From Telopea speciosissima (Eukaryota; Streptophyta; Magnoliopsida; Proteales; Proteaceae): DNA of 64,000 nt. The stretch is from positions 20,703,542 to 20,767,541 of the forward strand of contig NC_057924.1 of NCBI RefSeq assembly GCF_018873765.1, in the 5' to 3' direction. Of this stretch, positions 12,206 through 23,610 are shown one piece after another. Under the pieces are notes generated by a model. The model searched no databases. It was given only the letters and a program-made list of their open reading frames with translations, and was not told where the DNA came from. The number at the start of each line of letters is the position of its first letter. Position 1 is the first letter of the stretch. A program made the translations under genes and the position numbers.

Positions 12206-12778
12206 CTTGGAAATTCGGTGGAAGGAGAGAGGGTGTGCCATGTGATATTCCTTCTTCAAGAATTAAATTGGTGCCCATTGTACTCCTTAAAAAATCGTGG
12301 ACCATGGGGTCCTCTTTGAAAAACGTGGAGCATGGTGAAGGAGTCCCAAAAAACACATAAAGGGGATCTTTTGCATGAGAGAATCTCAACCCTTGATCAT
12401 GAGTGTCTTCTTTGATGCCACATATATCCCTGGGAAATCACAGACTGGCTCAGGCTTGTATTCCAGCTCATTTCTGGCCCATTATTCTTTTCTATCCCAA
12501 AAAGAATAATCTCTTGCATGATGGCCTAAATGAATGCATACTTGACATGCAAGTGGTCCATCTTGCTCAGAATTCAGCCCTCTTCACAGCCATGGAAAGA
12601 AACATGGTGACTTTATGTGTAGATTAGGAGATACAACTCCCGATAGCCCAGAATAACATAAAATGACCTCAAAGTACCTAAAACCTGAAAAACATAGAAA
12701 AATACCCGCGTAACTCTGTTCAATATAGTAAAATGCATGCTTTATGCCCTAAGATTTTACACATAAATGTGCTCATCA

Positions 12779-13995
12779 CCTATCAACCTATGATCCATAT
12801 AGTGGTTCTGTTCAACTTCATGTCGACAATGGTAAGGCTCTCTCTATCTCTCACATTGGTACCTCTACCCTCCCCTCTCTTTCTTCTTTTGGTTTATTGG
12901 ACCTTTTTAATATTCTACATGTGCCTGAAATATCTAAATCCCTATTATTTGTTCAAAAATTTTCTAGTGACAATGATGTTTATTTTGACTTTCACCCTGG
13001 TTATTTTCTTGTTAAGGATCGCACCACCAAGAGAACTCTGCTCTCCGGACCGAGTAACGACGGGCTATATACATTGCGTCCACCTTCCACCTCTTCTCCT
13101 GCTGTTCATGTTGCCGAGCACACTTCGATCAACAGATGGCACAATCACCTTGGTCATCCCCACGAGAGTCTTCTCCGTTTTATTTTACAAACCAATAACC
13201 TTCCATGTCAGTCCACACGGTTACAGTCTGTTTGTACATGTCAGTTAGGTAAGTCTAGTTGTCTTCATTTACGAGAAACTCATATCCGTAGTCTTTCTCC
13301 TTTGGATCTAGTTCATAGTGATGTTTGGGGTCCATCTCATGTGACATCTATTCAAGGACAGAAATACTTTGTAATTTTCTTTGATGGTAATACCAATTTA
13401 TATGGTTTTATCCTCTTCTTAATAAATTTGATGTTTTCTCTATTTTTCATAATTTTCAATCCTTGGTTGAGCGTCTATTTTCTCGTGAAATGAAGGTAGT
13501 TCAAACTAATTGGGGAGGGGAGTACTGGTCTCTAACTCAATTTTTTCAACGCCTTGGCATTTCACATCGTGTCTCCTGTCCACTTACCCATGAACAATAG
13601 GGGTTTTGTGGAAAGGCGACACCGCCATATCGTTGAAACCGGTCTTTCCCTGCTTGCCCATGCTTCTGTTCCCATGTCTTATTGGAATTATGCTTTTGAT
13701 AGTGCTGTTTATTTAATTAATTGGATGCCTTCCAAAGTTTCAAATTGAGTCACTCCTTTTCAGCTCCTTCATCATCGAACCCCTGATTATTCTTTTTTAC
13801 GTGTTTTTGGGTGCCTTTGTTATCCCTATCTTCGACCCTATAACCATCATAAAATGGATTTTCGGTCGACTCCTTGTGTTTTCTTGGATTATAGCCCTAC
13901 TCACGTTGGTTATCGTTGCTTGGATCTATCGACTAATCGCATGTATATAGTGCGGCATGTTCGGTTCGATGAAAGTGTTTTTCCATTTGCAGTGG
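12779..13995 (+). pseudogene. copia protease end, GAG-pre-integrase and integrase, broken
   Basis: The frame starts in the protease (YDPYSGSVQLHVDNG, then LSISHIGTS) and continues with LHVPEISKSLLFVQKF and DRTTKRTLLSGPSNDGLYTL. Integrase follows with HNHLGHP (HH of the zinc finger), CTCQLGKS (CC) and LDLVHSDVWGPS with the first catalytic Asp near 13320. A frameshift follows near 13395 (YFVIFFDGNT). The second half keeps NRGFVERRHRHIVETGL (catalytic Glu region) and SYWNYAFDSAVYLIN at 13590-13740, then FGCLCYPYLRPY. It ends with VRHVRFDES. Stops at about 13492 and 13746 and a loss around the second catalytic Asp show it is dead. Confidence 0.85.
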
Positions 13996-14029
13996 GTGAC
14001 TAATCACATGTTGCTTTGGCTGGGATCAT

Positions 14030-14250
14030 CAACATACACTAGTATATAAGCAATGATGGAACCCAATCTATATAAAAAAAGAGACAGATTTGTTCTAGAA
14101 GCAGTGAATCCCAGTCGAAGCAAAAACTGTGATAACCTATGAAACCAGACACGAGGTGCCTGTTTAAGACCATATAAAGGCTGGTGAAGCTTGCACACAT
14201 GCTTGGACTTAATTCGGTTTGTTGTTGGCACCTTATAGTATGTGACATTG
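14030..14250 (-). pseudogene. copia RT core segment, inverted relative to its element
   Basis: On the minus strand this encodes CKLHQPLYGLKQAPRVWFHRL, FLLRLGFTASRTNLSLF and ends at IAYILVYVDD, the RT active site. Flanking integrase and RNase H are on the plus strand. The RT amino-terminal half and the part after YVDD are missing. The plus-strand frame resumes at about 14250 with LDVAFAV, which is the C-terminal RT connection. Breakpoints are accurate to about 20 bp. Confidence 0.8.
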
Positions 14251-14870
14251 ACCAGTCTGGATGTGGCATTTGCTGTACATTAGGTCTGTCAGTTTATACA
14301 TTCTCCTACAAATGATCACTGGTTGATGGTGAAGCGTATCTTGCACTACCTCAAGCACACAAGAACTCATGGGTTATTGATTGAATGGTCTCCTAGTACC
14401 ACTTTGCAGGTTTTTTCGGATGCTGATTGGGTCAGAAATAGCTCCGATATGCGTTCAACGGGTGGTTATGCCATTTTTCTTAGACCTAATCTCATCTCTT
14501 GGCAATCCCGCAAACTGAAAACTGTTGCTCGTTCATCTATCGAATCTGACTATAAATCTCTTGCTGATGCCTCCGTCGAACTCATTTGGCCTGAGTCTCT
14601 TTTTCATGGGTTGGGCTACCCTCTTGGTACCCCGCCTATTCTTTGGTGAGATAATATTGGGGCTACCTATCTATCGACCAATCTTGTGTTTCATGGCCAC
14701 ACGAAGCACATTGAAATTGATTTTCACTTTGTTCGTGAATGGGTAGCCGATCGCCAACTCACTGTTCAGTTTATTAGTACTACTGATCAACTAGTCGATG
14801 CATTGACTAAGGCACAGTTCCAATTTATGCGCGACAAGCTGAAGGTTCGGTCAGCAGACCCTTCATCTTG
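14250..14870 (+). pseudogene. copia RNase H, broken
   Basis: The frame reads LDVAFAV, then FIHSPTNDHWLMVKRILHYLK, and the RNase H blocks FSDADWV, STGGYAIFL, ISWQSRKLKTVARSS, SDYKSLADA and ELIWPESLF. After a stop at about 14647 it continues with [25 protein letters not shown] and [10 protein letters not shown], ending before the polypurine tract. The domain would degrade RNA in the RNA/DNA hybrid. Canonical glutamate residues are altered in places (SIESDYKS for the usual STEAEYRA). Confidence 0.85.
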
Positions 14871-14876
14871 AGGGGG

Positions 14877-15091
14877 TGTATTGACCGATATAAGAGAATC
14901 CCCACCATATGGAAACTCTTATTTGGTTGCTTCTCTTTCCTTATATAACTCTTCTTATTTGTGGCATGTGATATCCCAAATCTCATTGTTATCTTTCTAG
15001 CCTTTTGTAACATGGTTGCTAGGGTTGTAACACTCATGTATATAATCTCCTTATGGAGAACAAATCATATCCAAGGAAATCCAATTATTCA
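14877..15091 (+). repeat. 3' LTR of the copia remnant (3' boundary predicted)
   Basis: The purine tract TTGAGGGGG (14869-14876) ends directly at TGTATTGACCGATATAAGAG, a normal copia LTR start after RNase H. TATATAACTC near 14942 and an LTR-like tail ending CAATTATTCA at 15091 follow. There is no second LTR in the window, so the right end is a guess based on a CA dinucleotide. Confidence 0.55.
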
Positions 15092-15421
15092 ATAACCTAT
15101 TATTCTATTATCGCGAAAAGAAATGGGCAGACGCTAGGGAGAGGGCAGCTTAGGAAAATGGTGGTGTTGTCAGTGCTATCTATGCCAATAACGATGACTC
15201 TGGTGTTTTTGGCCAGGAGAGAGTCGGCGAGATCTGGTAGTGATCACCTTCAGAGAAATCTTCACTAGGATGCTACAATCACTCCTTCCTCATCTGCGGA
15301 GACTTCTTCCCATAATCATCTACCACAACATATTCCTTTCCATAATTCCCCTAGTGCGGTTATGGAAACTCAAGGAGAGAATCCTTCTTAAAGAGGTAAC
15401 TATGGGAGGGCAGGTTCTCCT

Positions 15422-15829
15422 ATGATTTCGGCTGGGGAAATTTTAAACCATGGAAATCTTGTGGCAAGATCCTTCGAGGATACTCGCCAATACTTGAACG
15501 ATCGTGGTGATCATTCCACCTTCATAGTGGATAACCCGATGGTTGATTTGAATTTGAGTAGAAATAGCAAAAGTGGGTCGGACCATGAATATGGATCGGA
15601 TAAAAGCAAAAGCAGTTTACCCATTGATGAGAATGGGGAAAAATCAACTCATGGTGCTCTTTCAGATAACAACACCAATGAGGAAAGCTCAGATGAAAGC
15701 TCGACCAATGAACTTGTAGAAGATGCACAGTCTGATTCTTCCCACCATGATGCCTCTCAAGATCAGCTTGATGGTTTTGATAATACGAAATATAGAAGAT
15801 TGCAGCGAGTCAAGGGTATCACTTTCTAG
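15422..15829 (+). CDS. acidic low-complexity open frame, 135 aa, function unknown
   Basis: The 135-residue frame is rich in Ser, Asp, Glu and Asn (for example KSGSDHEYGSDKSKSS, ESSDESSTNEL, DSSHHDASQDQ) and has no domain I recognise. It lies between the copia 3' LTR and the LINE1 endonuclease. LINE open frame 1 C-terminal regions in plants are variable and often acidic, so it may be a remnant of LINE1 ORF1 separated from ORF2 by the LTR at 15831. Without an alignment this is a guess. It could equally be a fortuitous frame. Confidence 0.3.
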   Translation: MISAGEILNHGNLVARSFEDTRQYLNDRGDHSTFIVDNPMVDLNLSRNSKSGSDHEYGSDKSKSSLPIDENGEKSTHGALSDNNTNEESSDESSTNELVEDAQSDSSHHDASQDQLDGFDNTKYRRLQRVKGITF

Positions 15830-15830
15830 G

Positions 15831-16586
15831 TGTTGGGTCCTCCTCATTTATGAGGGCCAGTCTGTCCAAGACAAATGGCTTGGACGGTGGAATAGATTGT
15901 GCAAAAGTCAAAGCAAAAGAAAAAGAAAGAAAGAGAAGAGAGAAAAAGGGAAGAAGAATTGGGAGAATTGATAGGCTAATGGCCAAAATATGGATCGGCC
16001 ATTAAATGAAAGGAAGAAAAAGATAGGGAGGGGGTGCCTCCCACCTAACTTGTGTCGCTCAACCAACGTGAAGAATGCAGTGAGCTCTCTTCCTGCATTT
16101 CCTATAAATAGGGGTTAAGAGCAAGGACTCCAGACACACATTGAACGAACATTCAAGTTCAAGAGCTGTGAGTGTAGGAGAGCTGTTTGAAGTTATTGGG
16201 TTTAGTGTATTCTCTTCAAGGGTTTGAGAGTGTAAGTCGAGAAAGGGTGTACAAGGGATATCCGGCATTGGATACAAGGTTGGGTTTGGTTTAAATCCAA
16301 GTGTTATTACTTGTACGATTATTGTCTCAGTTCTCTCATATTGAAGAAGTCCCAATTATGCCCGTGGATGTAGGCATTGCTGAACCATGTAAACACTTGA
16401 GTTTGTGAGTTTGTTTACCTTTATCATTTTTATACGCTCTTTGTACGCTATCACTTTGTGTTAATGTGGGTCCCACACATGGTTACTATTCACATGACAC
16501 TATTCATATGTCGGCACTCTTCACATGATACTATTCATAGTTACTATTCATGTACTGCCGTATTTCTCCAGTTTTCTTTACAAACA
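15831..16586 (+). repeat. probable solo copia LTR
   Basis: The stretch starts TGTTGGGTCC and has a promoter-like CCTATAAATAGGGG near 16100. It also has the phrase CCGTGGATGTAGGCATTGC followed by GAACCATGTAAAC near 16360-16393, which is a common R/U5-type phrase in plant copia LTRs. It ends near TTTACAAACA (16586), or possibly at CCCAACTCCA (16621). It interrupts LINE-type sequence. I could not find a clean 5-bp duplication, so the ends are approximate. Confidence 0.5.
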
Positions 16587-16802
16587 GGTGGGAAAGGATT
16601 TCCGCACTTTTCCCAACTCCAGGGAGGTAGAGGTAGAGGTGCTCGTGGTGGTCGTCGTCCCCTAAGGACTACTCTTCGTAACACAAGTAAAAGAGGCAAA
16701 CAATAGTTTTTCAAGCTGGCGAAGCATAGGAAAGGGAAGCTAGTTGTTGATGTGGAGTAGACTGAGCACATGTCTGGCCGCATCGTCGCCAATCAATAGT
16801 TT

Positions 16803-17545
16803 TTCATGTGTGTCCTCTACTAGAATATCAGAGGCTTAAAGAAGGTTACTGCAAGAGTGGTCTTATCAAACTTCTTGAAGAAGAAGTCCTTAGACCTTCT
16901 TTGTGTGGCGGAACCAATGATTGAGGTCAGTGATTTTTCAAAATTATTTTTTAATAGGTTGGGTTTTGAAGCTGATTTAATTCAAAATAATTGAGTGAAT
17001 AAAGTGCCTAGTTTGTGGATTGCTTGGAAGAGATATGTTAAAAAGCCTGTAGTGATTGCTGAGTTAGACCAACATCTATCTATCAAGGTGGAGTGGCATC
17101 AGATTTTTTTTTTGACAGTCTGCGGTACTTGCGAGTTGCTTTAGAAACCTTTAAAGGAATTTATGGGCAGACCTAGCTGCTATAACTCCTGCAGGACCTT
17201 GGCTGGTTCTAGGAGACTTTAATGCCACTATTAAATCCCAGGAAAAGAGAAGACCAGGTACTTTCAACTCAGGGTCGACTGCAGAATTTAGTGCTTAGGC
17301 GGACGCCTGCGCTCTTATTCAAATCCCCTCTAAGGGTCGTAAAGTTACCTACTGTAACAATCGAAGAAGAGGGAGTGTCTCTGTAGTCCTCGACAGAAGC
17401 TTTTGCAATGACTTTTGGGTGTATCATTTTCAAGGTTGTGTTCAACATGTGTTGAACTGTATATCTTCAGATCATGCACCTCATCTCATCATCTCTGAAG
17501 TGGTGGAAAGACCTAAAAATGCCCCTTTTTGATTTCACAAGTTTT
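16803..17545 (+). pseudogene. LINE1 endonuclease domain, broken
   Basis: The frame begins VLY, stop, NIRGLKKV: the normally invariant Trp of the YWNIRG box is a TAG at 16821-16823. The catalytic Glu of AEPMIEV is kept. Further on the motifs GDFNA (about 17214-17228) and SDHAP (about 17467-17481) are intact. Several in-frame stops (about 16992, 17297, 17529) and a frameshift near 17110 kill it. This domain would nick target DNA for target-primed reverse transcription. Confidence 0.85.
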
Positions 17546-17576
17546 GGCTGGATCACCCTGACTTCCTTAAGGTGTT

Positions 17577-19500
17577 GTGGAACCATTGCCAGATAGAGAT
17601 CCAAGGCAGTCCCATCTTTGTACTTTCCATAAACTCAAGAGTCTTAAACCCATTTTGAGAACATGGGAAAGAAGTAACTTTTCCAATTTCAACAGGACTT
17701 CAGTGAAAAAGGCGATGGATGCTATTCAAGATGAAATTGAAAGAGATGGGTTGGACGACCATAGGTTTGGTAGCGAGGTGGATGCAAAATCAGCTTATCT
17801 TGTGGCGCTGAAAAATCATGAAAAATTATGGATAGAGAAATCTAGAATTAGATGGATGACTCAAGGAGACAGAAACTCCAAGTTCTTCCACTGGCGACAA
17901 AAAATTCGAAGGGTTACAAACACTATTAGATCCTTGAAAAAGATAGATGGATCAGAGGTTTCAGATAAGGCATAGCTTGAGAATTATGTGATCAGTTTCT
18001 ATGAGGATTCCCATCGAGCAACTCCAATGGTAAACCACGTGGATTTATTGGATTATATTCCTTCCGTGATTGGGACTAAAGACTCCCATATGCTTGAATC
18101 CATTCTAGGTGATGAGGAAATCAGATGGGCGGTGTGGGATCTTGACCTAGACAGCTCCCCTGGTTCTGACGATTTTTCTGGGGCTTTTTTTCCCCACTAC
18201 TGCTGGTTTGTGATCACAGATGATGTTTGTGGGGGTTGTGAGAGGCTTCTTTTGCTCAGGTTCAATGTCCTATGGTGCAAATAAAAATTTCTTAGTCCAG
18301 ATCCTGAAGATTGATGGTGCAATGTCTTTGGACAAGTTCAGACCCCTGTGCATGGACACTTTTTTTTGGTAAAATCCTCTCAAAAATCATGGCAACTAGC
18401 TCTCTGTCCTTCTCCCAAACTTGATCTCTGAAGAGCAAGGAGCGTTCCATAAGGGAAAAGTAATCCACTCCAACATATGCCTTGCATCGGAATTAGCTAA
18501 TCTCATGCAGTCTACCACCAAAGAAGGAGGTATGGCATTAAAATTGACATTCAAAAGGCGTATGATATTATTTCTTGGAATTTTCTATTCCAAGTCATGC
18601 GACGATTTGACTTTTTGGAGATTTGGATTAACTTGCTGCTCCAAATCTTATGCTCTACCAAATTTTGATATTGATGAAAGGAGGTCCGATTGGTTATTTT
18701 GGAGTGGAGAGAGGGCTTCGGCAAGGAGACCGCATCTCTCCAATATTGTTCATTTTAGCTGAAGAAGTCTTGTGCAGAGGAATCCATAGGCTGATTAATT
18801 CCCAGAAGATCCTCCCTTTGAAAGGTCCTAGACGCATCTCCATCCTTGGACATCTACTGTTCACTAATGACGTGTCTATTTTTCTGAATGCCAACATCAA
18901 GTATGTTAGGAATTTAAATTGTTTTCTACCAAAATACCAAGAGTTCTCAAGGCAACACATCAACTTGGATAAGAGCAAGCTTTTTATGGGTTGCGTACCA
19001 GCTACCAAAATGCACAGAATCTCTTGGGAGCTTGGAATCCCCTTATGCTCCCTCCCCATGAGATATCTTGGGGAGGAAATTTTCAAAGGCCACATCAAGA
19101 GGAAACGCTGCTGCCCGTGATGGACAAAGTCAAGAGTAGACTACTAGGCTGGAAGGGCAAGATTTTGTCTATGGCAGGAAGAGCTGAGCTGATTCATTCA
19201 GTAATCTTTGGCATCCTTGCTCATAGTTTTGTGGTATACTGGTGGCCTTCCTCACTTATTTCCATGATGGAAAAATGGATGAGGAATTTCTTATGCACTG
19301 GAGATGCTGATAACCCCAAAGTTGTTACAATTAGATGGGACCATGTCTATAGACCTAAGGAGGATGGTGGGCTTGATATCCGTAGGCTTTGCGACATTAA
19401 TAAGGCTATGATATCCAAGCCAATGTGGCGAATTCGTCATGAGGACTCAACCATGAGTAGGTTTTTTAATGCTAGATTTGTGAACCTGGGGGCAAAACCT
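17577..19500 (+). pseudogene. LINE1 reverse transcriptase domain, broken
   Basis: The N-terminal linker contains LWIEKSRIRWMTQGDRNSKFFH, the usual plant LINE block. RT blocks include ISEEQGAFHKGK, MALKL (degraded palm block), YFGVERGLRQGDRISPILFILAEEVL and the active-site box LLFTNDVSIF near 18852-18880. There the usual ADD is TND, so the first active-site Asp is lost. The thumb part continues as DKVKSRLLGWKGKILSMAGRAELI. Stops and at least four frameshifts are visible. Confidence 0.85.
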
Positions 19501-21172
19501 TAAAAGAGGATATAGGCCTTCTTCTTTTTGGCCTGGGATTCGTCGTATGTGAAACTTTGTTGCAACAAAGGAGAGATGGATTGTTGGCAATGGTAGATGC
19601 ATAAAATTCTATAAAGATAGATGGTTTGGAGACACCTCATTAATAAATCAAGCTCAACTGGAGGAAAGCACATTTTGTGATGCCACTGCACACGTATCTA
19701 ACTATTTGGAAGCCTTTGAACGGAAATTTTCAATGGTGCAATCAAGATTGCTAATTGATGTTATTGTTGCTGCCAAAATGGTGAAAGTCCCTCAGTTTGA
19801 GATTGAAGATAAATGCATGTGGAGCCTCACCCCATCCGGTATCTTTAGTGTGCGATCTGCCTGGGAAGAAATAAGTTTGAAACACCCCAAAGTTCCTTTG
19901 TTTTCTTTCCTTTGGAGTAACCACCTTCAGCTCCGGCAAGCAAAGTTTGGTTGGCGTATTTTGAATAGAAAGCTGCTCACCGATGATCAAATATGCACTA
20001 AAGGTGCCTTGCCTCAAGATGCAACTTATGTGGAGAGGCAGGTGAATCACTATTTAACCTTATTCTTAAAATGTAAGTTCTCAACTAGCCTTTGACACAT
20101 CTTCACGACGTCCTTCGGCTTTCAATGGCAGTAGTTCAGTTCTCTTTAAGACATGCTTAAATGGTGGATGAGGAAATTGTGTGGCATAAACTTAAAATCC
20201 CCATGGAAGGCGGGCCTGATCCTGATTGCTTATAACATTTGGTGGGAAAGAAATAGAAGGCGGCATGAGGCCAAAGCTAGATTTGTGTATTATTGAGAGA
20301 AAGATCACAGACGATCTTACCTTCCTTTCTCGGTTTATCATCACATGTGACATGGATCCATCCAACTATGGCAACTCAATATCAATCGGTTATGGCTGAA
20401 TATTTTATATCACCCAATATTGGGTTTCCTATTCTTGGAGATCTAGAATCTCACATTATGTATCTTGTATAAATATCCCTTTGGGATCATTCATTAATTT
20501 AAGGATTACCATTCCCTCTATTATGTATCAACTCTTTGAAACAACCAAAAGGGATCTACAAGAGACAAATCTTAATCTGAAAGGTGGTGTTAAAATGGTG
20601 GATGACTTACAGTGTTGCAGAAGATTAGGTCTCCCTATTATCCCCTCTTTTGCTAGGAAAATTGTCGAGGTGTTTTGGTGCAAACCAGCTCCTCCTTGCT
20701 TGAAGCTTAATGTTGATAGAAGTTGCTTAGATAATCCAGGCAGATCTGGGGCTGGCGGGGTTCTTTGTGGCCATAGTGGCATAGTGGTTTTTTCCTTCCA
20801 AGATTTTTTTGGGAGTTAAAACCATCTACAAAGCTGAATTTGCTGGCCTCGTGGAAGGACTTCTCAAAAGCAAAAGAGTTTAACATGCCTACCTTGTGGA
20901 TTGAATCGGATTCTGCATTAGTTGTTCTCTCAGTTCAATCCAGATCAATCCTTTGGTTTGCTCTTCAAGATTGGATTTTCCTTCAACCATTTCTGTGCCC
21001 GATACCTTGGAAGATCACATATTGCTATAGAGAGGCAAATCACATTGCAGACTACTTTGCGAAAGATGCTATAAAATCAAGAGTTTTAGGGTATATGCTT
21101 CAACTCCCAACTCACATTGCTGAGGAACTTGGAAATGATGCAATGTCCAGGCCTAGATTCAGATTTGATTAA
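19501..21172 (+). pseudogene. LINE1 zinc-binding region and RNase H, broken
   Basis: The part at 19706-20095 has the zf-RVT-type block SAWEEISLKHPK, FGWRILNRKLLTDDQI and breaks off before the CxxC...H pattern is complete. After a degenerate stretch the RNase H domain starts at about 20690: LKLNVDRSCLDNPGRSGAGG (catalytic Asp), AEFAGLVEGL (Glu), WIESDSALVV (Asp) and REANHIADYFAKDA (Asp). All four acidic positions remain. A frameshift near 20815 separates the first motif from the rest. The C-terminus ends at 21172. Confidence 0.82.
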
Positions 21173-21458
21173 CTAGAGGGGGGATTCAGCTTGGGTTGAG
21201 GGCTTTGCCGTTGGTGGGGCTGTCTATTCTCTTGCTTTTGTTTGCCTTGGTGCCCAGATTTTTTATTCTTTGCAATTTTTCTTTTTCCCTTCTAATTAAT
21301 GAATCATTTTAGCGAAAGATTTGCAATCTATTACTAACATCATCATGATTCATGCAATCTATCACTACCATTATCACTATGTAAAAGATTTGCACAATGC
21401 CAACTTAATTTCAAAATTGCATGCCCCCCTCATAAGACTTAGATTACTGCAGCACCCC

Positions 21459-21622
21459 CCCTATAAAATGTCTCATACGCCCCCTTGTTTTAATGTTTTC
21501 CCATAATGTCCCTCTGCCAAGGCATGAAACTGCACATTTCCCCTATAAAATGTCTCACACTCCCCCTTATTTTAATGCTTTCCCGTAATGCACCTCTTCC
21601 AAGGCATGAAACTGCACATTCT
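21459..21622. repeat. tandem duplication of an 82-bp unit
   Basis: The two units 21459-21540 and 21541-21622 are head to tail and share CCCTATAAAATGTCTCA, CCCCCTT.TTTTAATG, TTTCCC.TAATG and AAGGCATGAAACTGCACATT. They differ at about ten positions. No coding potential is seen. Confidence 0.8.
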
Positions 21623-22231
21623 CCGTGTAACAAACCCTCTACCAATTACTACTATTAGCGATGATTGTTCTTAGAGTTTCCAAGTAGTTTAGGGATGACC
21701 ATGTCTCTAAAATACCAGTTTACTCCAAAATATGTGAGTTGATCAACAATTGTAGGACTTGAAAATGCCTTTGTAATATTCTCTTTTCCCCCCTTGATGT
21801 GGTTAAAGTTAATAAGTAAATATTAAGTTGTCGACTACAACTGTTGAAGACAGAGTACTCTATCTCATAACCTGTACTCGAGACTTGAGCACCAAACAAG
21901 CCTATATACACATTGCAGTGGATAGACATGTTCATCGAAAAACATTCCCTTGGCTGTCAATTTGGAACCTAAATACAGCCAGAATTCAAATTCTCTCTGG
22001 AAATGTATTCAAGAGGGGTTACCTATATGATAAAGGATATAGTGATCCCTAAAAAACCAAATCTTCATTTTGTCCCATTTGTCACAAAGACCAAGAAATA
22101 ACCTAGCATCCTCTTCTCTCATGTCCAATGACAAAGAGAGTTTGGTCCGCTTCATGTTTAGGAATCAAAACAGAATTCATAGGTGCAAACTCGAAAGAAC
22201 ACATCACACAGGTCTGGCACTCTTCCACTAT

Positions 22232-22435
22232 GGCTCCGTTTGTTTCAGGAAAATTTTACGCAATAAATTTGTAAAATTTTACATGTTTACTAATGTTTAT
22301 TTCCATAAAAAAAAAAAAAAAAAAAACATTGGAACACTTTTCAACATTTAAAATTTTACATCAAAAATTTTTTGAAATGAAAATTTTCAAGTACAATTTT
22401 TCATCTAAAATTTTACGCCGAAACAAACGGAGCCT
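22232..22435. mobile_element. hAT-like MITE
   Basis: The left end GGCTCCGTTTGTTTC (22232-22246) is perfectly repeated in reverse complement at 22421-22435. The 204-bp body is AT-rich with repeated AAATTTTAC phrases and a poly-A at about 22304-22326. Short MITEs with GGCTCCGTTTGTTTC ends are common in plant genomes. A clear 8-bp target duplication is not visible (TA on both sides only), so the superfamily is an inference. Confidence 0.75.
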
Positions 22436-23610
22436 AATGGAAAAAATGGAAAAAAGTTTTTGGATCCTAATTAGAAGAACCTTGTTTGGTATATGCTGTG
22501 TGGCAAGCTCAAAACAAATTTGTAATGGAAAATATTACCTGGAGCCCCATCAGAATCTTACTTAGTATTTTTCAAGAACAATCCTTCTCTGAAACCGAAG
22601 GTGGTCACATTCAAACTGAACCAGACTTGGAGTCAAAAGACCTAAAAGTCCAGCCAATCCCACAACAAGATCTATTTTTCACGGCTAAAAAATGCTTGTT
22701 CATCTTGTAATCCGGATTCTGCTATCATGATTATTGATTGAAGCAATCACAATAAAAATGGTCAATCCAGTTGGTGTGCATTATAAATAAAACCAGGCAC
22801 AGAACAACAAGAAGCTTGAAATTGGATCAGGAAAATCAACCTCAGCACAACCAAACAAGTTTTGATTTCCTCACCATTAAAAAATAAAAAAGATGAAGAA
22901 AGAGCATCCAACATTCATCAGATGCAGAGAACAGTATTATTATAATACCAATTGCATTAAGTCCTATGTATTTGTAAAATTACCTTCGCTCTCGATCTCT
23001 CATTCCATATCTACCAATTCCCACATTTCAATGTAATCTGGCTCACACAAAAAATTAACCATTAGTAACTAATTTATCAAACTGAGAATATAAAAAAAAA
23101 TAGAAACACAAGATTCGATAGAATATTGCATGTAGGTTCTAAGTTGCTTGGTCTTGGCAATTGTAAGGCCTCATAACGCTTGCCAGAAAAGAGATCCATA
23201 ATCACTTCTGTTCACAGTATTTACTGGAGCAACAGAGAAAGACCTGCCTCATCATTGTCAATGAAAATGTTTATTATAGTCTTATCAACCCTGAACTCTC
23301 TTCCTCTGCATCCCACATTTCATTAGTGTTCTCCTCTTCTTGTTCAGGAATAGGTTTTGATCTATACCCATCATCAATGTTACAATTGCTTATCCCAAAA
23401 GCTTGAGTTTTTGGGTGGTAAGTGTGAGGGATTTGTGTAATGTGATGTTGTGCCCCTTGGCTAGTGTTATGTGAGGACACCATCATGTATGTTGGCATGA
23501 CGTGCTGAGAGCCATGCACATGCACATGTGGGAGGTGGTGTTGTGTGTTGATTTATATTCTTGTAACCCTTAATTAATAAACAATCTCTTAAAACTCAAC
23601 AAATCTCTTA
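22436..23610. other. no gene recognised
   Basis: Only short frames without family resemblance. A stretch of GTG/CAT-rich sequence at 23440-23550 is low complexity. It adjoins the 3' end of the TNL relic and may include its former 3' UTR. Confidence 0.4.

Larger units (their letters stand above)
9547..12778 (-). repeat. LTR-type non-coding region; right end matches the solo LTR family of 37804-39500
   Basis: The right end (about 11200-12778) matches 38200-39500 in several blocks: AGAAAAAAG..AAAATAGAAAG, CTTTGACTTTTCAAC, AACGTGGAGCATGG, and the last 70 bases ending in AAATGTGCTCATCA. On the minus strand this is an LTR start (TGATGAGCACATTTAT) with a TATA box (CTATAAATACATG) near 11620-11630. 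The left portion, from TGTCACACCTCGC at 9547, does not match the solo LTR, so it may be a second LTR-type element or a diverged part. The end at 12778 is firm because a copia protease frame starts immediately after it. Confidence 0.55.
12779..15091 (+). mobile_element. Ty1/copia remnant with inverted RT segment and 3' LTR
   Basis: The plus strand carries protease C-terminus, GAG-pre-integrase and integrase (12779-13995), then an RT piece in the opposite orientation, then RNase H and a 3' LTR in plus orientation. The 5' LTR and gag are absent: the LTR-type sequence ending at 12778 cuts straight into the protease frame. This looks like an element broken by insertion and then by a local inversion with deletions. 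Confidence 0.85.
16600..21320 (+). mobile_element. L1-type LINE (LINE1), degenerate
   Basis: The order is apurinic endonuclease, reverse transcriptase, zinc-binding region and RNase H, the layout of plant L1-clade LINEs that acquired an RNase H domain. The 3' end is near 21314 (ATTTTAGCGAAAG), comparable to the ends of the three other LINEs in this window. An arginine/glycine patch (GGRGRGARGGRR, 16622-16660) may be the end of ORF1. The 5' boundary is not resolved because of the LTR at 15831-16586. Confidence 0.85.

Noticed and set aside
16544-16792. Minus-strand frame rich in Pro, Leu and Arg
   Set aside because: Antisense of the Arg/Gly-rich end of LINE ORF1; no independent evidence.
22304-22326. 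Poly-A tract as a LINE or SINE end
   Set aside because: It lies inside the inverted-repeat MITE at 22232-22435 and has no flanking duplication.
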